NCBI GenBank assembly: GCA_963971425.1
Contig: OZ020525.1
Coordinates: 12,468,187 to 12,532,186 of the forward strand
Length of the DNA: 64,000 nt
Direction of reading: 5' to 3'
DNA from: Bryoerythrophyllum caledonicum
Lineage: Eukaryota > Streptophyta > Bryopsida > Pottiales > Pottiaceae
In this document: piece after piece, positions 49,081-62,167 of the stretch
Layout: each line of letters begins with the position of its first letter
How positions within the stretch are numbered: position 1 is the first letter of the stretch
Notes under the pieces: model-generated
Told to the model about the DNA's origin: nothing
The model's input: the letters and a program-made list of their open reading frames with translations, nothing else
Database searches by the model: none
Translations under genes and position numbers: made by a program

Positions 49081-51063
49081 AGGGGGAGAAAACGTCTTAG
49101 TCTCAGATCTTGCTTGTACAAGCAACGAGAGGTAGATGGACTTGTTGGGGCTCTTGCACGTTGTAGATCTGAGCTTAGGGAGGTCAAGGGAAGCAGTTTG
49201 TATGTAGGATAGTGCCCAAACTCCAAATTTGTGGTTAGTCCATGTAGAAAAGTGGAAGTTTACTTAGTTCCGAGTGAAGTGAAATCTATAAGCAAGCGAC
49301 TTTGTGTTGGAACTCTAATTTATGTTCATTGAGCCAATTTTGAAGCAAGATTAGACCCAGATCTCTAGGAGTATGAGATAGAGCTGCAAATCTCCTACAA
49401 ATCTATCTCTACCCGATCCGGACGCATTTTTTTCAAAATTGAGAGGGCATTCAACACCACGTTGCATCATGGCATCAACCATTCTCCAACTCAAATTACC
49501 TCTTACACCTTTCATTGTGTTTTTTTTCTTTGGATCTTGTCTCGCATCTACACCTTCTCTCACTCACATAATACACACATTCTTAGTGCACCACACAGCC
49601 TAAATCACTATAAGCGCAATGCACACATATATTTATCTTCTCTAACTTCTTGCTATAGGAGATTAAACTGTTACAAGCCACAACTTGTATTTGCACATTT
49701 TAAAATTGTCGATGTTTTTCAAGCACAATTTGCACTACTTATTCACAAAAACTAGAAATCACATCTAGCTTGAATCTAACCTACACTACCCCTAGTACTA
49801 ACATACTAGAGTATATTCCATATAAAGCATTGGAGCAGCTGAAGGTCACACGAGACACGAACTACACTAAGGACGAGCAAACACCACTGCAACAAAAACT
49901 ACATGAAGATCAAGATTTTGCAGATCTACACTACCAAGGAGTGTCGCAGTGGACCTCGTTGCCCACAACATCACAACATGTACCCGCCTCCTACACCACT
50001 CAATTTCAGTCCCACCGAGCTTGGAGCAACATCAATCTGCATCACCCAAAAGCAAAGAGATTGTCTAAATCAGAGACATCCCAAAGAAAGAGTGGCCAAA
50101 ACAAGACTCAAAATCCCAGTATGTTGCTACGGAATCAACTCCTAGACTTGCATTAATACATCATTTGCGCTGCACACCCAAGACCCTCAAGAAAATTAAG
50201 CTCAGTACCTACAATTTGCACAACAGATCAAAACTCAACATCTTCAAGACAACAACCAAAGGCTACACACAAATCCTATTATTCTACAATCTTAGCTTAA
50301 ACTTTGTGCCTTTGCATACATCAGTGTCGTATTTTATTTTTACCCAAGTTTTGTTCCATACAAGAATATCAATGTACACACCATCTATATCAATCTAAAA
50401 AATACTAACCAATCTTTCTAGATAAGTGTCGTAGTTTTGTAGTTCTTAATTCTCAAAGTTAACCGAAATTAACCTTAAGCGAGCCCACCTAACCAGATCA
50501 TTTCCAGGGATATTTATCTTGTGTCAAACTTTCTAAATCTAAGGACGATTTATACTTAATACCTCAGCACATCCGGGAGGATGGCTTCCCCAGTAACTTT
50601 ATGCCTGGTAAGAAGTAATCACAATTGTTTAATTTAATCTCTATTGAACGTCAGAGTAGTTTTCCGGTAAGTTTTTACACTACCCTGAAAGTCACTGCAC
50701 TCCGTTCTCACAGTCCAGAGGCCACAATCACCACAACCTAAATCTACACTATGCAAGAGTTAAAAGGTTGCAGCTAGTTCACCGGCCTTTACAATTTACT
50801 AGAAAATAGTCCCGGTAAATTGATTACCCAAAGCCGGATTTCAACTACAACCACATCCAATGAATCAAACTTGGAAGATACAAGAATCATAACAATCTAA
50901 TGCTAAGTAATTTACATAAGCAAGACAACCTTCCACGGGGATCAAGGGACCCCATTCATTGTAAGGGTAGAAAACTGGGAATACTTCAGACTCAAGCTTA
51001 GCCGGGATCTCTCCTCGTGTACCAGGAGGGGGGATGTCACCTCTCCTCCCTATCACAAGACGT
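49081..51063. other. Unassigned
   Basis: Contains a 128-codon plus-strand frame (49770-50156) and smaller ones with ordinary composition and no recognised similarity. A 63-codon minus frame at 51056-50865 (PPPGTRGEIPAKLESEVFPV) looks compositionally coding but is unknown. No splice-supported gene. Confidence 0.35.
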
Positions 51064-52219
51064 GGTGTCGCGGGCCTCTCTGTATTGTAGTTTTTGCGTA
51101 GATTAGTTTGTTATTAATCTACGTGTGTTCAACGCAGGGATGAACGGTGGCGCACCGCATTCATCCATTCACTTAGGATTGTTTGTGTGTGCGTGTAGCG
51201 CCGCACATATTTTTGACTTGACGTCTTTGTCAAGTCAAACTTTGTGAATGAGTTACCGAGTGTTTGGTGAGTTCTTTGCTTGTAAGTGATGGTTTCTCAT
51301 TAATAAAGGCTTTGCATTCACTACTTAGTTGCACTCGTTGATTCTCCCCTTGTGAAGTGCATGCCGCTTGATTTCTTATGGAAAACACATGTATCTTTCC
51401 TTGAGGATGTATTCCGTATACTTGTTTTAGTGTATGTTTTTCATTTATTTAATGTTGATTAGGACTCTCGATCTGATGTGGTTATCGATCTTTCTTTACA
51501 CGACATCCCCACCAATCCAAACACTTCCAACTTAAGGAATGCTATCATAAATAGCTGTGGGCTTTCCGGATCCCATCCGATATGCAACTCTATCCGATCC
51601 AATCGGTCTAGGGTTTGAAGTAGATCCCGGATCTTACTCCACCATCTAGCCTGGATATCTTACTCCTTCGAGAAGCCTTAGCTTACATTCAACCACATGA
51701 CATTCAACAAGCCACAACCTTATACATCCTAGCAAAGACCCACTAGGAGGACTCAACTTTCTTCCTCTGTACTTACGCAAGCTCAAGAATAGCTCTAGAC
51801 ACAAGCAATGAAGGCAAGACACAAGCAAAGCAACAAAAAGAAAAGTACTTAAACCAAGAGTGCAAGGCTCCTTAACTACATAAAGGTCACTAGCTACCCC
51901 TCAAAACTAAATCCCCAAAAGGTGGGAAACGGCATCTAGATCCTAGAATTGAGGGTTGCCTAGTCACCGGTGGATTACCGGTTAGACCAAAAAATCGGAA
52001 GACTTCCGGTCCGAGATCGGTAAAATATACTTTAACAAAAATAGGTAGCCGGAGAAATTACACAAGTGGTAGTGACCGGGTGCACAATGGGGCCCCATCG
52101 ACATCACTACTCTCACCCTATGGTTATTCTACCGCACCTAGCAACATCTTATCAATAGATAGGATAAATCCACAATAACATATAATATATAATATAGGCT
52201 CATCCGGAAGACTTATCCG

Positions 52220-52400
52220 GAGGAGTAGACTTATCTCCCAATAAATCCATGGAAGGATTAACTGGAAGATTGGGAGTATCCACGAGTACATAGTCAAGAG
52301 AATCCACCGGAAGGTCTACCGGTAGGTAGGGAGTATCCACCAGTATATTGGAAGTATGCACCGGTATATTGGGAGTATCCACCAATACATGAGAAGTCTC
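52220..52400 (+). repeat. Imperfect minisatellite inside the 8.1-kb element
   Basis: A ~27-bp unit around GGGAGTATCCACC and ACCGGTATATT repeats about five times. The minus-strand frame reads a heptad-like VDTPNLPV repeat, which may only reflect the DNA repeat. Confidence 0.6.
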
Positions 52401-52870
52401 CACCAGATCAATAAGCATAGCTACCGGAGACTCAACCAAAGAATTTGTTTGTGAAAAAGAAAGATCAACCGGTTTCTTCCTAAGAGGTTTGACCGGGAGA
52501 CCTCATTGCCTCTTATAGACTTTCACACCCCACTCTTTGGAAGATGGAGAATCCACTCCACTCACTGGACATTGAGTGGGTAGATCATCATCTTCTGAAG
52601 AAAGAGAACTGGTATAGACAAATCTTCTCTTCTTCTAGATTGGGCTCCGGTCTTGCATTGGTATGGTAGCACTCGTTCATTCAGCAAGTAGCTTGGTTAG
52701 TGCCACCATAGTCTCTTGTGCCTTGACCATTGTGTCAAGGTGCTCCTTCTGGGATGTCCGAAAATCCTTCTTCACCTCGATCAATTGTTTTTGGTCTGCA
52801 CGAGCTGTAGCCAAAATGTCTCTGGTGTTTTCTACTTGAAACACCTTCCTGAGAGCCCTCTAAAGATTCC

Positions 52871-53161
52871 TTGCCTCGAGAAGCTCCATCTCCATCTGCT
52901 GGAATCCCGGGGACATTGAAGCTTTCCAAGATTGATCCTCACATGTGGAAGGGAATAGAGCAAGGAGGAGAATTGGAGGAAGAGCTCACCCGGATGGGTT
53001 GCATGGGATTATATGAGAAACCGTGGCTCTTCCAGAAGGAATATGCGGTTGCCGAGTTGATACCTCCCGGGACACCCCGAGGAGTCTATTGGGCTAATCC
53101 CCAGACAAGGATTAGAGAAGTATGGCGTAAGGTGTATTCTTTTCAAGAAAGAGAGGGATAG
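52871..53161 (+). pseudogene. Unknown-domain ORF, copy A
   Basis: A 96-codon frame containing RMGCMGLYEKPWLFQKEYAV, PPGTPRGVYWANPQ and REVWRKVYSFQERE. It is homologous to the minus-strand copy B at 58990-58500 (IMGCVGLMEVPW, IGTPDK, TQSFRDGE). The shared pattern is MGC.GL.E.PW..K...GTP...Y..N......W....SF. Function unknown; possibly a gag-like or element-encoded domain. Confidence 0.5.
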
Positions 53162-54039
53162 ATACCCGGGATCAACCGGAAGTTGTTGGAGTCATGTTTG
53201 TTCGGAATGGATTAACTCCGAGATGTGCCTGTACTTTGACCAATCACCCTATCAACTTATCACAATTTCCGGTTCGGCCCGGAAAACACAAGTATACCAG
53301 ACAACCAATGTACTTTTCTCCGGAACACTTTTTTAGATTATCGTGGATAGGCATCTCACGTATCTAGTAGCTCAACTAACGAAACAACATAACAATTGAC
53401 TACTTCAAGTAAAAGAGATGACTTAGGAGAACAAGAAACTTTGAAGGGAATTTTCCAGGTGACCAAAGAGACCGAGAAAAAGATGGAAAATTTAGGCAAG
53501 ACCTAGGAAAGGAGGAAGAATAGGGAAAACATAAAAGATGATTCGTCACAAGGCCGGGATTATGGAAAACAAATGATGGGACAAAACGTAGACGCACAAA
53601 TAACAAGAATTTGAGATCTAGGACGTATGGGATCTAAGTAGAGTCTACCAGGAGGCTTTTCCCTAGACCGGAAATGAGGCAACTGGAATTAATCCCTGGA
53701 AAAGAAAAATGAGAAGAAATCTAACAAACGAGGAAGTTATACAAACAAGAAGAATCCATCAATTGTCAAGAACCACCTTGTTCTCGACTCTTGCCACCTC
53801 CTTGTTGCACCCGCAACCTCCTTGAAATCGTGGTTCAGTCACTGAATCTTCTTGCTGTGGTTGTGAATCTCTTGTCACCGCCTTTACGCCTAGAAATCTC
53901 CACCTTGTTATGTCTAAAATCTCTTTCACCACCACCTTCCACCAATTCTAGTTTCCAACTTCCAAACCTTAGGTGGTTGCAACTCTCCTTCCACTTTTCT
54001 CCACAACCCTTCCTCTTCTTCATCCTTCTTCTTTGTCTT

Positions 54040-54182
54040 GTGTTCCTTGCCCTTGAGGTCTTCGTGATCTTCCTCCTCTCATCTGATGTGTTATTTGCCT
54101 TCGTGGTCTTTGTGATCTTCCTCCTCTCGCCTGCTGCGTTCCTCGCCCTCGTGGTCTTCGTGGTCTTCTTCCTCTCAATTGA
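54040..54182 (+). repeat. Minisatellite of about 60 bp
   Basis: Three variant copies of a unit containing GTGGTCTTCGTGATCTTCCT and CCTCTC. It creates the leucine/phenylalanine-rich plus-strand frame at 53791-54189, which I do not accept as a gene. Confidence 0.65.
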
Positions 54183-54229
54183 GGTCTAACCAGGCATATA
54201 CTCGGTAGGCATATATCCAGGTAGGCATA

Positions 54230-57069
54230 TATCGTACCCGACTGATATTCGGGTTCTGCCCGGATATCAGCGAATGTATAATTTATTTTTAATTTTTGAT
54301 TTATCTGTTTTTCTTATTTTTTCTTATATTTAATATTGAACTCTTATCTTTCCAAATAAGAATTTAAGTTTCCAAGAATACTTAACCAAAATAAAAAGAG
54401 GGACCTAAGCAATTAAAAGAAAAACTACAACTAATCTATCCATCTAAGGAAAGCTTTGACTAGTCAATTTAGCCCAAGTGGTGTTTGGGCTCCTTTTTCT
54501 TGGAGACCTTTCCCGGTCATTCTTTTTAGGTTTTATCGGGCATTAACTTGATGGTTTTAAGGCCTAGTTTTATTACCATTATAACACTAATTAACTAGTT
54601 AAACATTCACTAATTATTATACAACCTACTTCCACGTAATACTAACTACTTTGCCGGTCATCTAAACTAAAAATCACAGTTTTAGCTAATTTTTTTGGTA
54701 GAAATAAGAAATAAGAAATATAAAGCTTGGAGGTTAGTTTAGGGGAAGAAATATGGTGCCAACTTGTAGTAGAGTTATAGGTTAGAAAATAAAAGTCAAG
54801 CTAGGCTTATGTGGGAAGTTATGGATGAGATTTGGAGGTAAAATGGACTTTGGTGACCAAGTGTGGATCAAAAGGAAGGCTAGAGAGGCATGGGCTGATG
54901 TAGGCCTTTGACTTTCCTTCCCTCCTCCCTTGACCAACGCCTCCTTCCTTTAGCATAAAAAGACGCTCGGATTTTCTAGTGTAGCAGATACAATGTTTTT
55001 AGTTTTGATGTCAATTTTGTAAGTGTTGTGGAACTTGTTAATAGCTTTTTAACAAGCTATCACACGCTTCAATCGATGTTATGTAGAAGCCGTGGTATGG
55101 ATTTGAATAAAGAAGGTACTCCTACCATGAATTTTCGAGAGCAGTAACTTTGATTTTATGTAGAAATTTGTATACAAAGAATGAGATAGTGAAACTTTGT
55201 GTATATAAAGGTGATTGTATTAGATTTTCAACGAGCTATTACAAGCTCAAATCCAAGTTGTAATGGAGCCGTGGCACTTGATCGATTGAAGGGGTGTTCT
55301 CGGAGGAGCGGTTTTTTTTCCACAAGTTTTAAGTAGTAACTTTGAGCAACCATAGTATATTATGTATAAAGTCATTAGAGTTGAAACTCTTATCACTTGT
55401 TTATCTTGTTTTAGCTTTACAAGAAGCTATTATAAGTTTGATTTCAAGTAGTATTGCAAGAGTTATGCTAGTTTGAGTGGGAAAGGGTTGGTTGCCTTGA
55501 ATAATTTAGAGCAGTTACTTTGACTCTTCATAGAAATAGTTGTAAGGTTTTTCTCGTATTGAAACTTTGCTGATATGAGCCTTATTGTATTAGTTTTTTG
55601 AAAAGCTATTGCATGTCTATATAGAGTTATTTACAAAGTAGAAAAGCCCAATTTTGTGAAGAAGAGTTTTGTTGTCTCAAGTTTACACAACTTTTATGTT
55701 GGCTACTTGCAAGAGTTTATCAAGATGAGCCAAGATTTTGAATTTTTGATGAAGTTCAAGGCTTTACCTATCATTATCTATTGAAGAAGTTTATATCTAT
55801 AGCACCTCCTTTCTCTTTTGACTAAAGTTGGTAGCAGCCAAGAACCCGGTGTTTTTCCGAGGCAAATTCTCTCTCCACGACACCGGATCTCTACTCTCAT
55901 TTGTTCTACAACAATATCGGGATTCTTCCGGATTCCGGATTCTTACAATAATTTTCGGAACTAATTTCTGGATAATTAACAAGGGAGTTTAACTTTGTCT
56001 CTTTTAACTCCTTAGAGATTTCTCTGGTCGGTTTAAACAAGTGGCCGGAAGACCACTGATCCTATCCATTTAAGTGGTCGGATTCCCCAAAGTCTAGTAA
56101 CTTAAAGTGGCTAGACACCCACTCTTCCTTCTCTACTAACCGGTAGATGATTGTTGCTGCTGAATTTATACTCTCACATCATCCAGATGGCCAACCAAAC
56201 GCGGTCACACAGAGATATTAAGTTTGGACTATAACGACATTCCGGTAAGTACTGTCGTGATTCTACCAAGCAAGTATCGTAGATTTGCAAAGAGAACCCC
56301 TTCTAGACATATTCATCAAGTTCTTTCCTAATCGTAGTGGTAGATTCCGGCTTCAACCGGAATCCGGGTTCACATGGAGCTTTCGTGCAATAGAGACTAC
56401 CAGGCCCACCTCTGTAATACGTCTCTTCCCCTCCTTGCTACTTCCGGACCCTGGAGAATATCAGGCCTCTCCCTGAGCTTGTCTCCAGCTCTTCCAGGCC
56501 TTCTCTTGATGCAAGTCCCAAGCGGTTACCTCAAGTGCAAATACAATAAGACTCACTACAGAAGAACTAATCCACAAGTATACAAACCACAATGGATCCG
56601 TTCATCCCAAAAGAAATACTTAACACCAGAATATAAAGGAAGACATTGATATATTGCAAGCCTTGAACGTTTTCAGCGAGAGAAAATTAGATGATGAGTT
56701 TCCTAAAACTCATCTTATTAAATACTAACTAAGCTGCTATTTTTACTCTAACCTTATCTACAAGAAATCCGGAAAGTCTAATGCTAAATTTCAGGAAATC
56801 TTATGTTGAAACCTAATAATTCCTTGGCAAAATCATGAATTTCCATGTAGAATCGTTAATTCCTAGACAAATTTCCGGACTTTTAATTTTCTGGATATAG
56901 CCCTTCCGGATTACAAAAACTATTCTTAGTCCCCTAGTTAGCAGCCGGGTGCAATTCTAAGCCCCATCGTTAATCGCTACTAGTTCTAAGTGATTTAATA
57001 ATTCCTACTTGCTAAAATAATAAAATCTAAAGAGTCTTCTGGACTTCCTTGATCCTACCGCTCCTACGC
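54230..57069. other. Interior of the 8.1-kb element, no supported gene
   Basis: AT-rich stretches alternate with CCGG-rich ones. Several blocks between 54980 and 55640 share the pattern of GAGCAGTAACTTTGA followed by GTAGAAA, about 200 bp apart, suggesting an old degraded tandem array. Confidence 0.4.
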
Positions 57070-57663
57070 CTATGAGACTCCTCTATCTCCTATCCGGAGG
57101 GCTTTGGTTGCCTTGATCCGGATATGGAAGCTTCTATTGGAGGTTCGTTTCTTAATTGCACAGCCTTTGTTGCCGGCTTTGGTTGCTCCAATTTGCCTTT
57201 CGATAAGGTCCCGAAAACTTCCGCTCGAGCTGGGGGTCTCTTCCATGGGTCTCACCATCACTGGTGAAGTTGACCTCCGATGAATGCCAAGGAGTGATGT
57301 CGAGGATACCCAGAAGATCGAAGGAGTTTCTTGGGAGAGTCCTTCCGGAAGCATGCTCTTCCATGTCTTTAGCGTTTCTGTGCTCGAGAGGGGAAACTTA
57401 GTCTAGCTCATGGGAGAGGCACGTTTAGGAATATTCAACGCCTCCTTCTTTTGTCTAGAACTCTCCGGATTTCCAAATGCTTTGGTTACCTCCGAAATCA
57501 TACTAATTCTTATTGAAGTTGCCGGATCTTCCGCGGTTTGGGTTTCTCAAGTCTACGGACCTTCCAGAATCAAGTTGCTCACTAACTCCTCCATCCGTCC
57601 CGAAGTCTTCTCCATCTTCCAGCCCTAGTCAAGGTGGAACCGGATGATCTCTCTGCCGTTAAG

Positions 57664-58990
57664 TTATTCCTTCTTCTCAAGAATCTCTGTACAGAGGAGG
57701 CTCCGGTTGCCAGTATCAACCGGAAAGCTGAGCGCGGTCCAGACTGCCGTCAATGCACGTGCAAAGGCGTAAGCCCGCTTCTCTGTCTTTTCTGTGCCAC
57801 CTGCGCTTTGCAAAGGCCGTCTTTGCCTCCTTGAGCTGCTCCTCGAGTCTTGCCTGGTTCCGGATGAAAGGAGCATGCTGGTCTTCCAACACCTTTAGAC
57901 GGACCTCATTTGTTTTGAGCTCCTTCAGCCGCGACAAGATGTTGGCTATCTCCTCGACTTCCACCTCATGTAGGACTTCCTTGATGACCTTAATGCCATC
58001 CAAATTTATGTGATTGAGGAGTGCGATTTGCCACGCTATATGAGTCAGCAGCTCTATAATATCTATTCCGGGACAACCAGTGAGTTCCGGAAGTTCAGTT
58101 GGAGGTACCCGGCCGTGTGCTGTTGTCGGTCGGCCTCGTTCCGGATCGGTGCGCTCCTCTTCCGACTGGCTTGGGTTGGCGGGTTTCGGCTCTGGCTCCT
58201 TCGTCACCGACGTGCTCCTATTCTGTATTGGCGGCTAGAGGGGGAGGCGGACAGTCGGATTCATCTTCGGACTCGACCTCTGGTCCTCCGTACTCCTGAA
58301 TGCTCAGGAGCTCCTCGTACACGTCATATTCCGCCGGGGGGAGAACCTCATGCTTGGCGTATAAATGCGTCAAGTATGAGGAGAGCGGTGTTTTGCCCTT
58401 CTTCGCCTTCCGGAGGTTCTTGACCATCCGGTTGACCAGGAGACTCTTTAAGGAGGCCCAGTCTACGGAGATATTTCCCTTCATCGCTTCCTGAAACGTG
58501 CATGTCCATTTGCACACTATGCGTTTCGCCCCTCTGGATGGAAGATGGAATTGAGAAATTCAATGACTAACCAGGCATGGGGATCACGGAGATCGTTGGC
58601 GCTAAAGCCATCCTTTGGGTCGGCGTTTCGGAAGAATTCTCCTTCCAGCATCTCGTCCCTCCGCTCCACTATTTTCACCTCTCCGTCCCTGAAGCTCTGG
58701 GTCCGCTTCAATTCCAGTGTTGCCCAATTCTCCGGATGTGCTCTGAGGTTGTTGTTATACTATTTGTCCGGAGTTCCAATTGACTCCGTGACGAGGTTTT
58801 TGTCCTTGGTTTTCCATGGCACCTCCATCAGGCCAACGCACCCCATGATCTCTAGGTAGTTGGCCAAAATCTTGATATCTTCCTCGTCCGTGGGGTACGC
58901 TGGCATCACCTTCTGGATGGTTGGAGCTCCGGTGGTGGCACTAGTTGTATTGAGCTACCTAGCGGCCCGGTCTCCTGCTCCATCCATGGT
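57664..58990 (-). pseudogene. Unknown-domain ORF copy B with coiled-coil tail, broken
   Basis: Successive frames on the minus strand read as one degraded gene: 58990-58500 (MGC.GL.E.PW domain, interrupted by at least two stops), 58517-58218 (SVDWASLKSLLVNRMVKN, then EYDVYEELLSIQEY and an acidic stretch) and 58207-57664 (proline-rich start, then IIELLTHIAWQIALLNHINL and a long charged helix likely to be a coiled coil). A gag-like protein of an unknown element is one possibility. The family is not recognised. Confidence 0.5.
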
Positions 58991-59198
58991 GCTGGACTAG
59001 ATGCTTACAATCTCTTCGGTTGCACCTGCACGCACTCTCCTCACAAAAACTCTTCGCTACTAGAATACTTCTGGACTATATAATGGAGAAGACGGAAAGG
59101 TAGAATATGGTGCGCCTTCCGTACATCCCTAAACCCGTAGATTAGTAACAAACTAATCTATGCTAAAATACTACAATGCAAAGAGGCCCTCGATGCCC

Positions 59199-60123
59199 TG
59201 TTCCATGACAAATTCTTTTTACAGAAGCATTTGTTACAACAATCATTTATTATAACAATTATAATGAAATGGTTGTCAACCACTCTTTGATAGCATGCAA
59301 ACAAACAAGGTTGTTGTGAGGAATTGATTGTAGTCCTATTTGGTTCCAATCCAAAGTAAAGACAATGTGATTGGAATAGTTTTTGAAATAGCTAAACTTT
59401 TCTACTAATTTTGAACTTTTTTTCATGTATCTAATGTGCTTTTTAAAACTTCTTTAGGAAACTTTCATACTATCTTTGGTAGTATGAAAATTTCATATTT
59501 CAAATCAAAGCAAGCTAACCTTATATAACAAGGCCCCTTTAAAAACAATATTCATTTAACTTGAAATTTTGTTATTTTTCAATCTATGGTTGACAGCAAA
59601 AAAAAATGAGTAACTTTATTTATGTTCTATAGCATAAAATTTTGGAGCACTTTTAAAGAAAACAATGTCAAGGAATCTCAAGGATCTAGTACCATTGGTT
59701 ATTAGAATGACCTAATTTACATTGATAAAAGCAATTTTTTTACTTAATCAAATATCAAAGAATTATCTAGCCTCATGTTGAATAAAAGATATCATTGTAT
59801 ATAATTGTGTTATTAAAACTTATCTACCATCCATTTTGACATTTAATTTTACTTTGAAAGTAGAATAGAAATTTTTGTAAGATTTAGACTTAACAATCTC
59901 CAATACTACATTCTTCACAAATATACAAATCCATTGTAAGATTTTGGCAAGAGTTTATTTTGCTTCACATATTGGTACTTAATTTGTTCAAGTTAAGCAA
60001 ATTATGAATACTCTTATTTGTATGAACAATATAAAGGCTTTTCTTCCTATGGTACAATAAACATTGCATTTTACCTAGTGTACTTACAATACAATAGAGA
60101 ACATAAACTTATAATAACTCAAT
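59199..60123. other. AT-rich intergenic
   Basis: No ORF, repeat array or RNA gene could be supported. Confidence 0.5.
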
Positions 60124-60675
60124 TTATCCTAATATGTTTGATGGCCTAAAACCTTGCATCTCAGAAGCTTTATGTTGCATCCAATACGAGAATAAAATTG
60201 TTACAACTATGATCATTGCATCTCGAAAAGGAAATTTTGAAACACAAGTTGGAACATGACTAGTAAGAGTGTTAGCTGAAGGGGAATGAGTAACATTGGG
60301 TTTACATCCACGTCGTCTACGATGATGCATCACCGGCCTTCTACGACGTCTTCTTTGTCTTTTTCGTCTAATTGGAGTGTTAGCTATAGGACAATGAGCA
60401 ACATTAGGTTTACATCGACGTCGTCTACGATGATGCATTAATAGCTTCTTACGACGTTTTCTTCGTCTTCTCTGTCGAGGTGCACTTATTGGAGTGTTAG
60501 CTACAAGACAATGAGCAACATAGGGCTTACATCGAGGTTGTATACGATGATGCATTAACGGCCTTCTACCACAACTACGGATTTTTCTTCTGGTTGGACT
60601 CATACTAACACTACAAGGACTTGAACTTCGATATCTTCGTCTTCTTTTGTGAACATTTTGTGTTTCTCTACACAC
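60124..60675 (-). CDS. Small arginine-rich repeat protein, unknown
   Basis: A 183-codon frame. It begins with HKRRRRYRSSSP, then three tandem repeats of roughly 37-40 residues, each with a basic block (RQRRRRKRRK), MHHRRRRRCKPNV and AHCPIANTP. A hydrophobic segment near the C-terminus (AMIIVVTILFSYW) could be a membrane anchor. The DNA repeats have periods of about 111 and 116 bp. Repeat residues such as MHHR.R..CKPNVAHC are kept better than the linkers, which hints at protein-level constraint. It may also be a satellite that happens to be open. Function unknown. Confidence 0.4.
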   Translation of the reverse strand: MCRETQNVHKRRRRYRSSSPCSVSMSPTRRKIRSCGRRPLMHHRIQPRCKPYVAHCLVANTPISAPRQRRRRKRRKKLLMHHRRRRRCKPNVAHCPIANTPIRRKRQRRRRRRPVMHHRRRRGCKPNVTHSPSANTLTSHVPTCVSKFPFRDAMIIVVTILFSYWMQHKASEMQGFRPSNILG

Positions 60676-60922
60676 AAGAGATTTATATCAATTTACAAAC
60701 TTTTTTTTTATTCTTTGTATTTTCATTTAATTCAAAAATTATATGTGTTTCAAATTACTATATTTTCTACTATTATAGAAGAAATTAATTGATATATATA
60801 CAATTAATAACATTCAATCCAACACATATCTTATTTTTGAATCCTCATGCACCAACTTACACATAATACAATAGAAATTATCATAATCATTTGCTTATGG
60901 ACTAAACGTTTTTATGTTTAAG

Positions 60923-61120
60923 TCATAGTAATGACTTGCACCTTGCACATGTTACAATTGAACATCGAGGCCCACATTTTCTCATTGAGCTTGATTCCAT
61001 GCGTCTTGTAAGCTCACGTTTGATTTGTTGTCGAGTTGCTTGAGGTTTTTGTTTTAGACAATCCATGGCCACCTTCACCATACATTTGTACAAACTTTGT
61101 TGTCTTTTTCTCCTACCCAT
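60923..61120 (-). CDS. Small basic protein, unknown
   Basis: A 65-codon frame, MGRRKRQQSLYKCMVKVAMD, ending with a Cys-rich part (CGPRCSIVTCARCKSLL). It is on the same strand as, and about 250 bp upstream of, the arginine-rich repeat ORF, so it could be an exon of the same gene. No recognised family. Confidence 0.35.
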   Translation of the reverse strand: MGRRKRQQSLYKCMVKVAMDCLKQKPQATRQQIKRELTRRMESSSMRKCGPRCSIVTCARCKSLL

Positions 61121-62167
61121 CTTCCATTGTAATGTTTAATAAAAAAATTGATCTACTAGTTCTATTAAAAATCTTCCTCTGCCTTTTGAATGAGTCTACT
61201 AAAATTAATATAACTAAGATGATTAGAATTTATATATATGAAATTTGATGGTCTTGATTTTCAAAAGAGGCTTTACATTTGTCATTTTATGTGATACATT
61301 TGTCAAAAAAGAAATACAACAAATAAATAGCTCTATATTAATGCAATTAGAATCAAATTATATCATACCCAAATAGCTTCAGCTATTTATAAACCCTTCT
61401 TCTTGTACGTACGATGTTCTTAGGTATTTCATATTGTTGTCAAAATGTTTTGCTTTGAACTCTAACTTTTTCTTCAAAGTCAAGTTTTTGAATAAATGAA
61501 AGGTTGGTTTTTCCTTTCATAGAATAACCATTGAGTACAACGATTCTATAAATTTTACACCGTTTCATGATTGAAGGGTTTTGATGAGGCCATATTGGTT
61601 TTTATCATCATAGAAATTTATCATCAAAAAAATTATCATCAAAAAAATTTATCATCAAAATTTAGTACTTATTAGTTTATTTCAATAAATTGGTAAAAAT
61701 CATTACTTTTCATTATAAACATCATAACCTATATCTCTTTACTTGTTTGTTGGTAGCATGCTTGTCCTACATGGAATCCAAAATATAACCTAATCCTCAA
61801 TTTAAATTCACATCATTTAAGTAATTACTTATTTTAAATCTCTATTTTAATCATGTATTTTATAATGCATTTTATAACGAATTTTAATTATTTTGTAATC
61901 AAACATCATTTAAAAATTTGGTGTGTTTTATATATTTATCTTTGCAAATTGCATTTTCAGTCTCCATTTCTTTCTAAACCAATGAAGTGACATACATTTT
62001 AAAACCACGTTAATCAAAGCTCATTCTACCACATTATCAAAAACCATAATTAAATTGAAATGTTGTATATTTGTGATTCTTTTGTGTGTATCCATTCAAC
62101 CATTTGGTCACAAGCCAAATATTACAAAAGATATATCGTATTTGAAGCAACAAAAATGATAAAGATT
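61121..62167. other. AT-rich intergenic
   Basis: Only very AT-rich sequence with short repeats of TTATCATCAAAA at about 61615-61660. No gene. Confidence 0.5.

Larger units (their letters stand above)
51064..59198. mobile_element. Unclassified ~8.1 kb element with ~60-bp imperfect TIRs
   Basis: 51064-51123 and the reverse complement of 59136-59198 match at roughly 80% around GGGCCTCT..GCATTGTAGT and ATAGATTAGTTTGTTA. The copies are inverted, so they are not LTRs. The interior is markedly rich in CCGG (CCGGA and CCGGT words throughout) compared with the AT-rich flanks. It contains unknown-domain ORFs in both orientations and no recognised transposase. No clear target duplication was found, so the class is open. 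Confidence 0.6.

Noticed and set aside
53791..54189. 132-codon leucine/phenylalanine-rich plus-strand ORF as a membrane protein
   Set aside because: It is low complexity and its second half is a 60-bp minisatellite; no start context, splice support or family.
51064..59198. Reading the ~60-bp ends as LTRs of a retrotransposon
   Set aside because: The two copies are inverted relative to each other, whereas LTRs are direct repeats.
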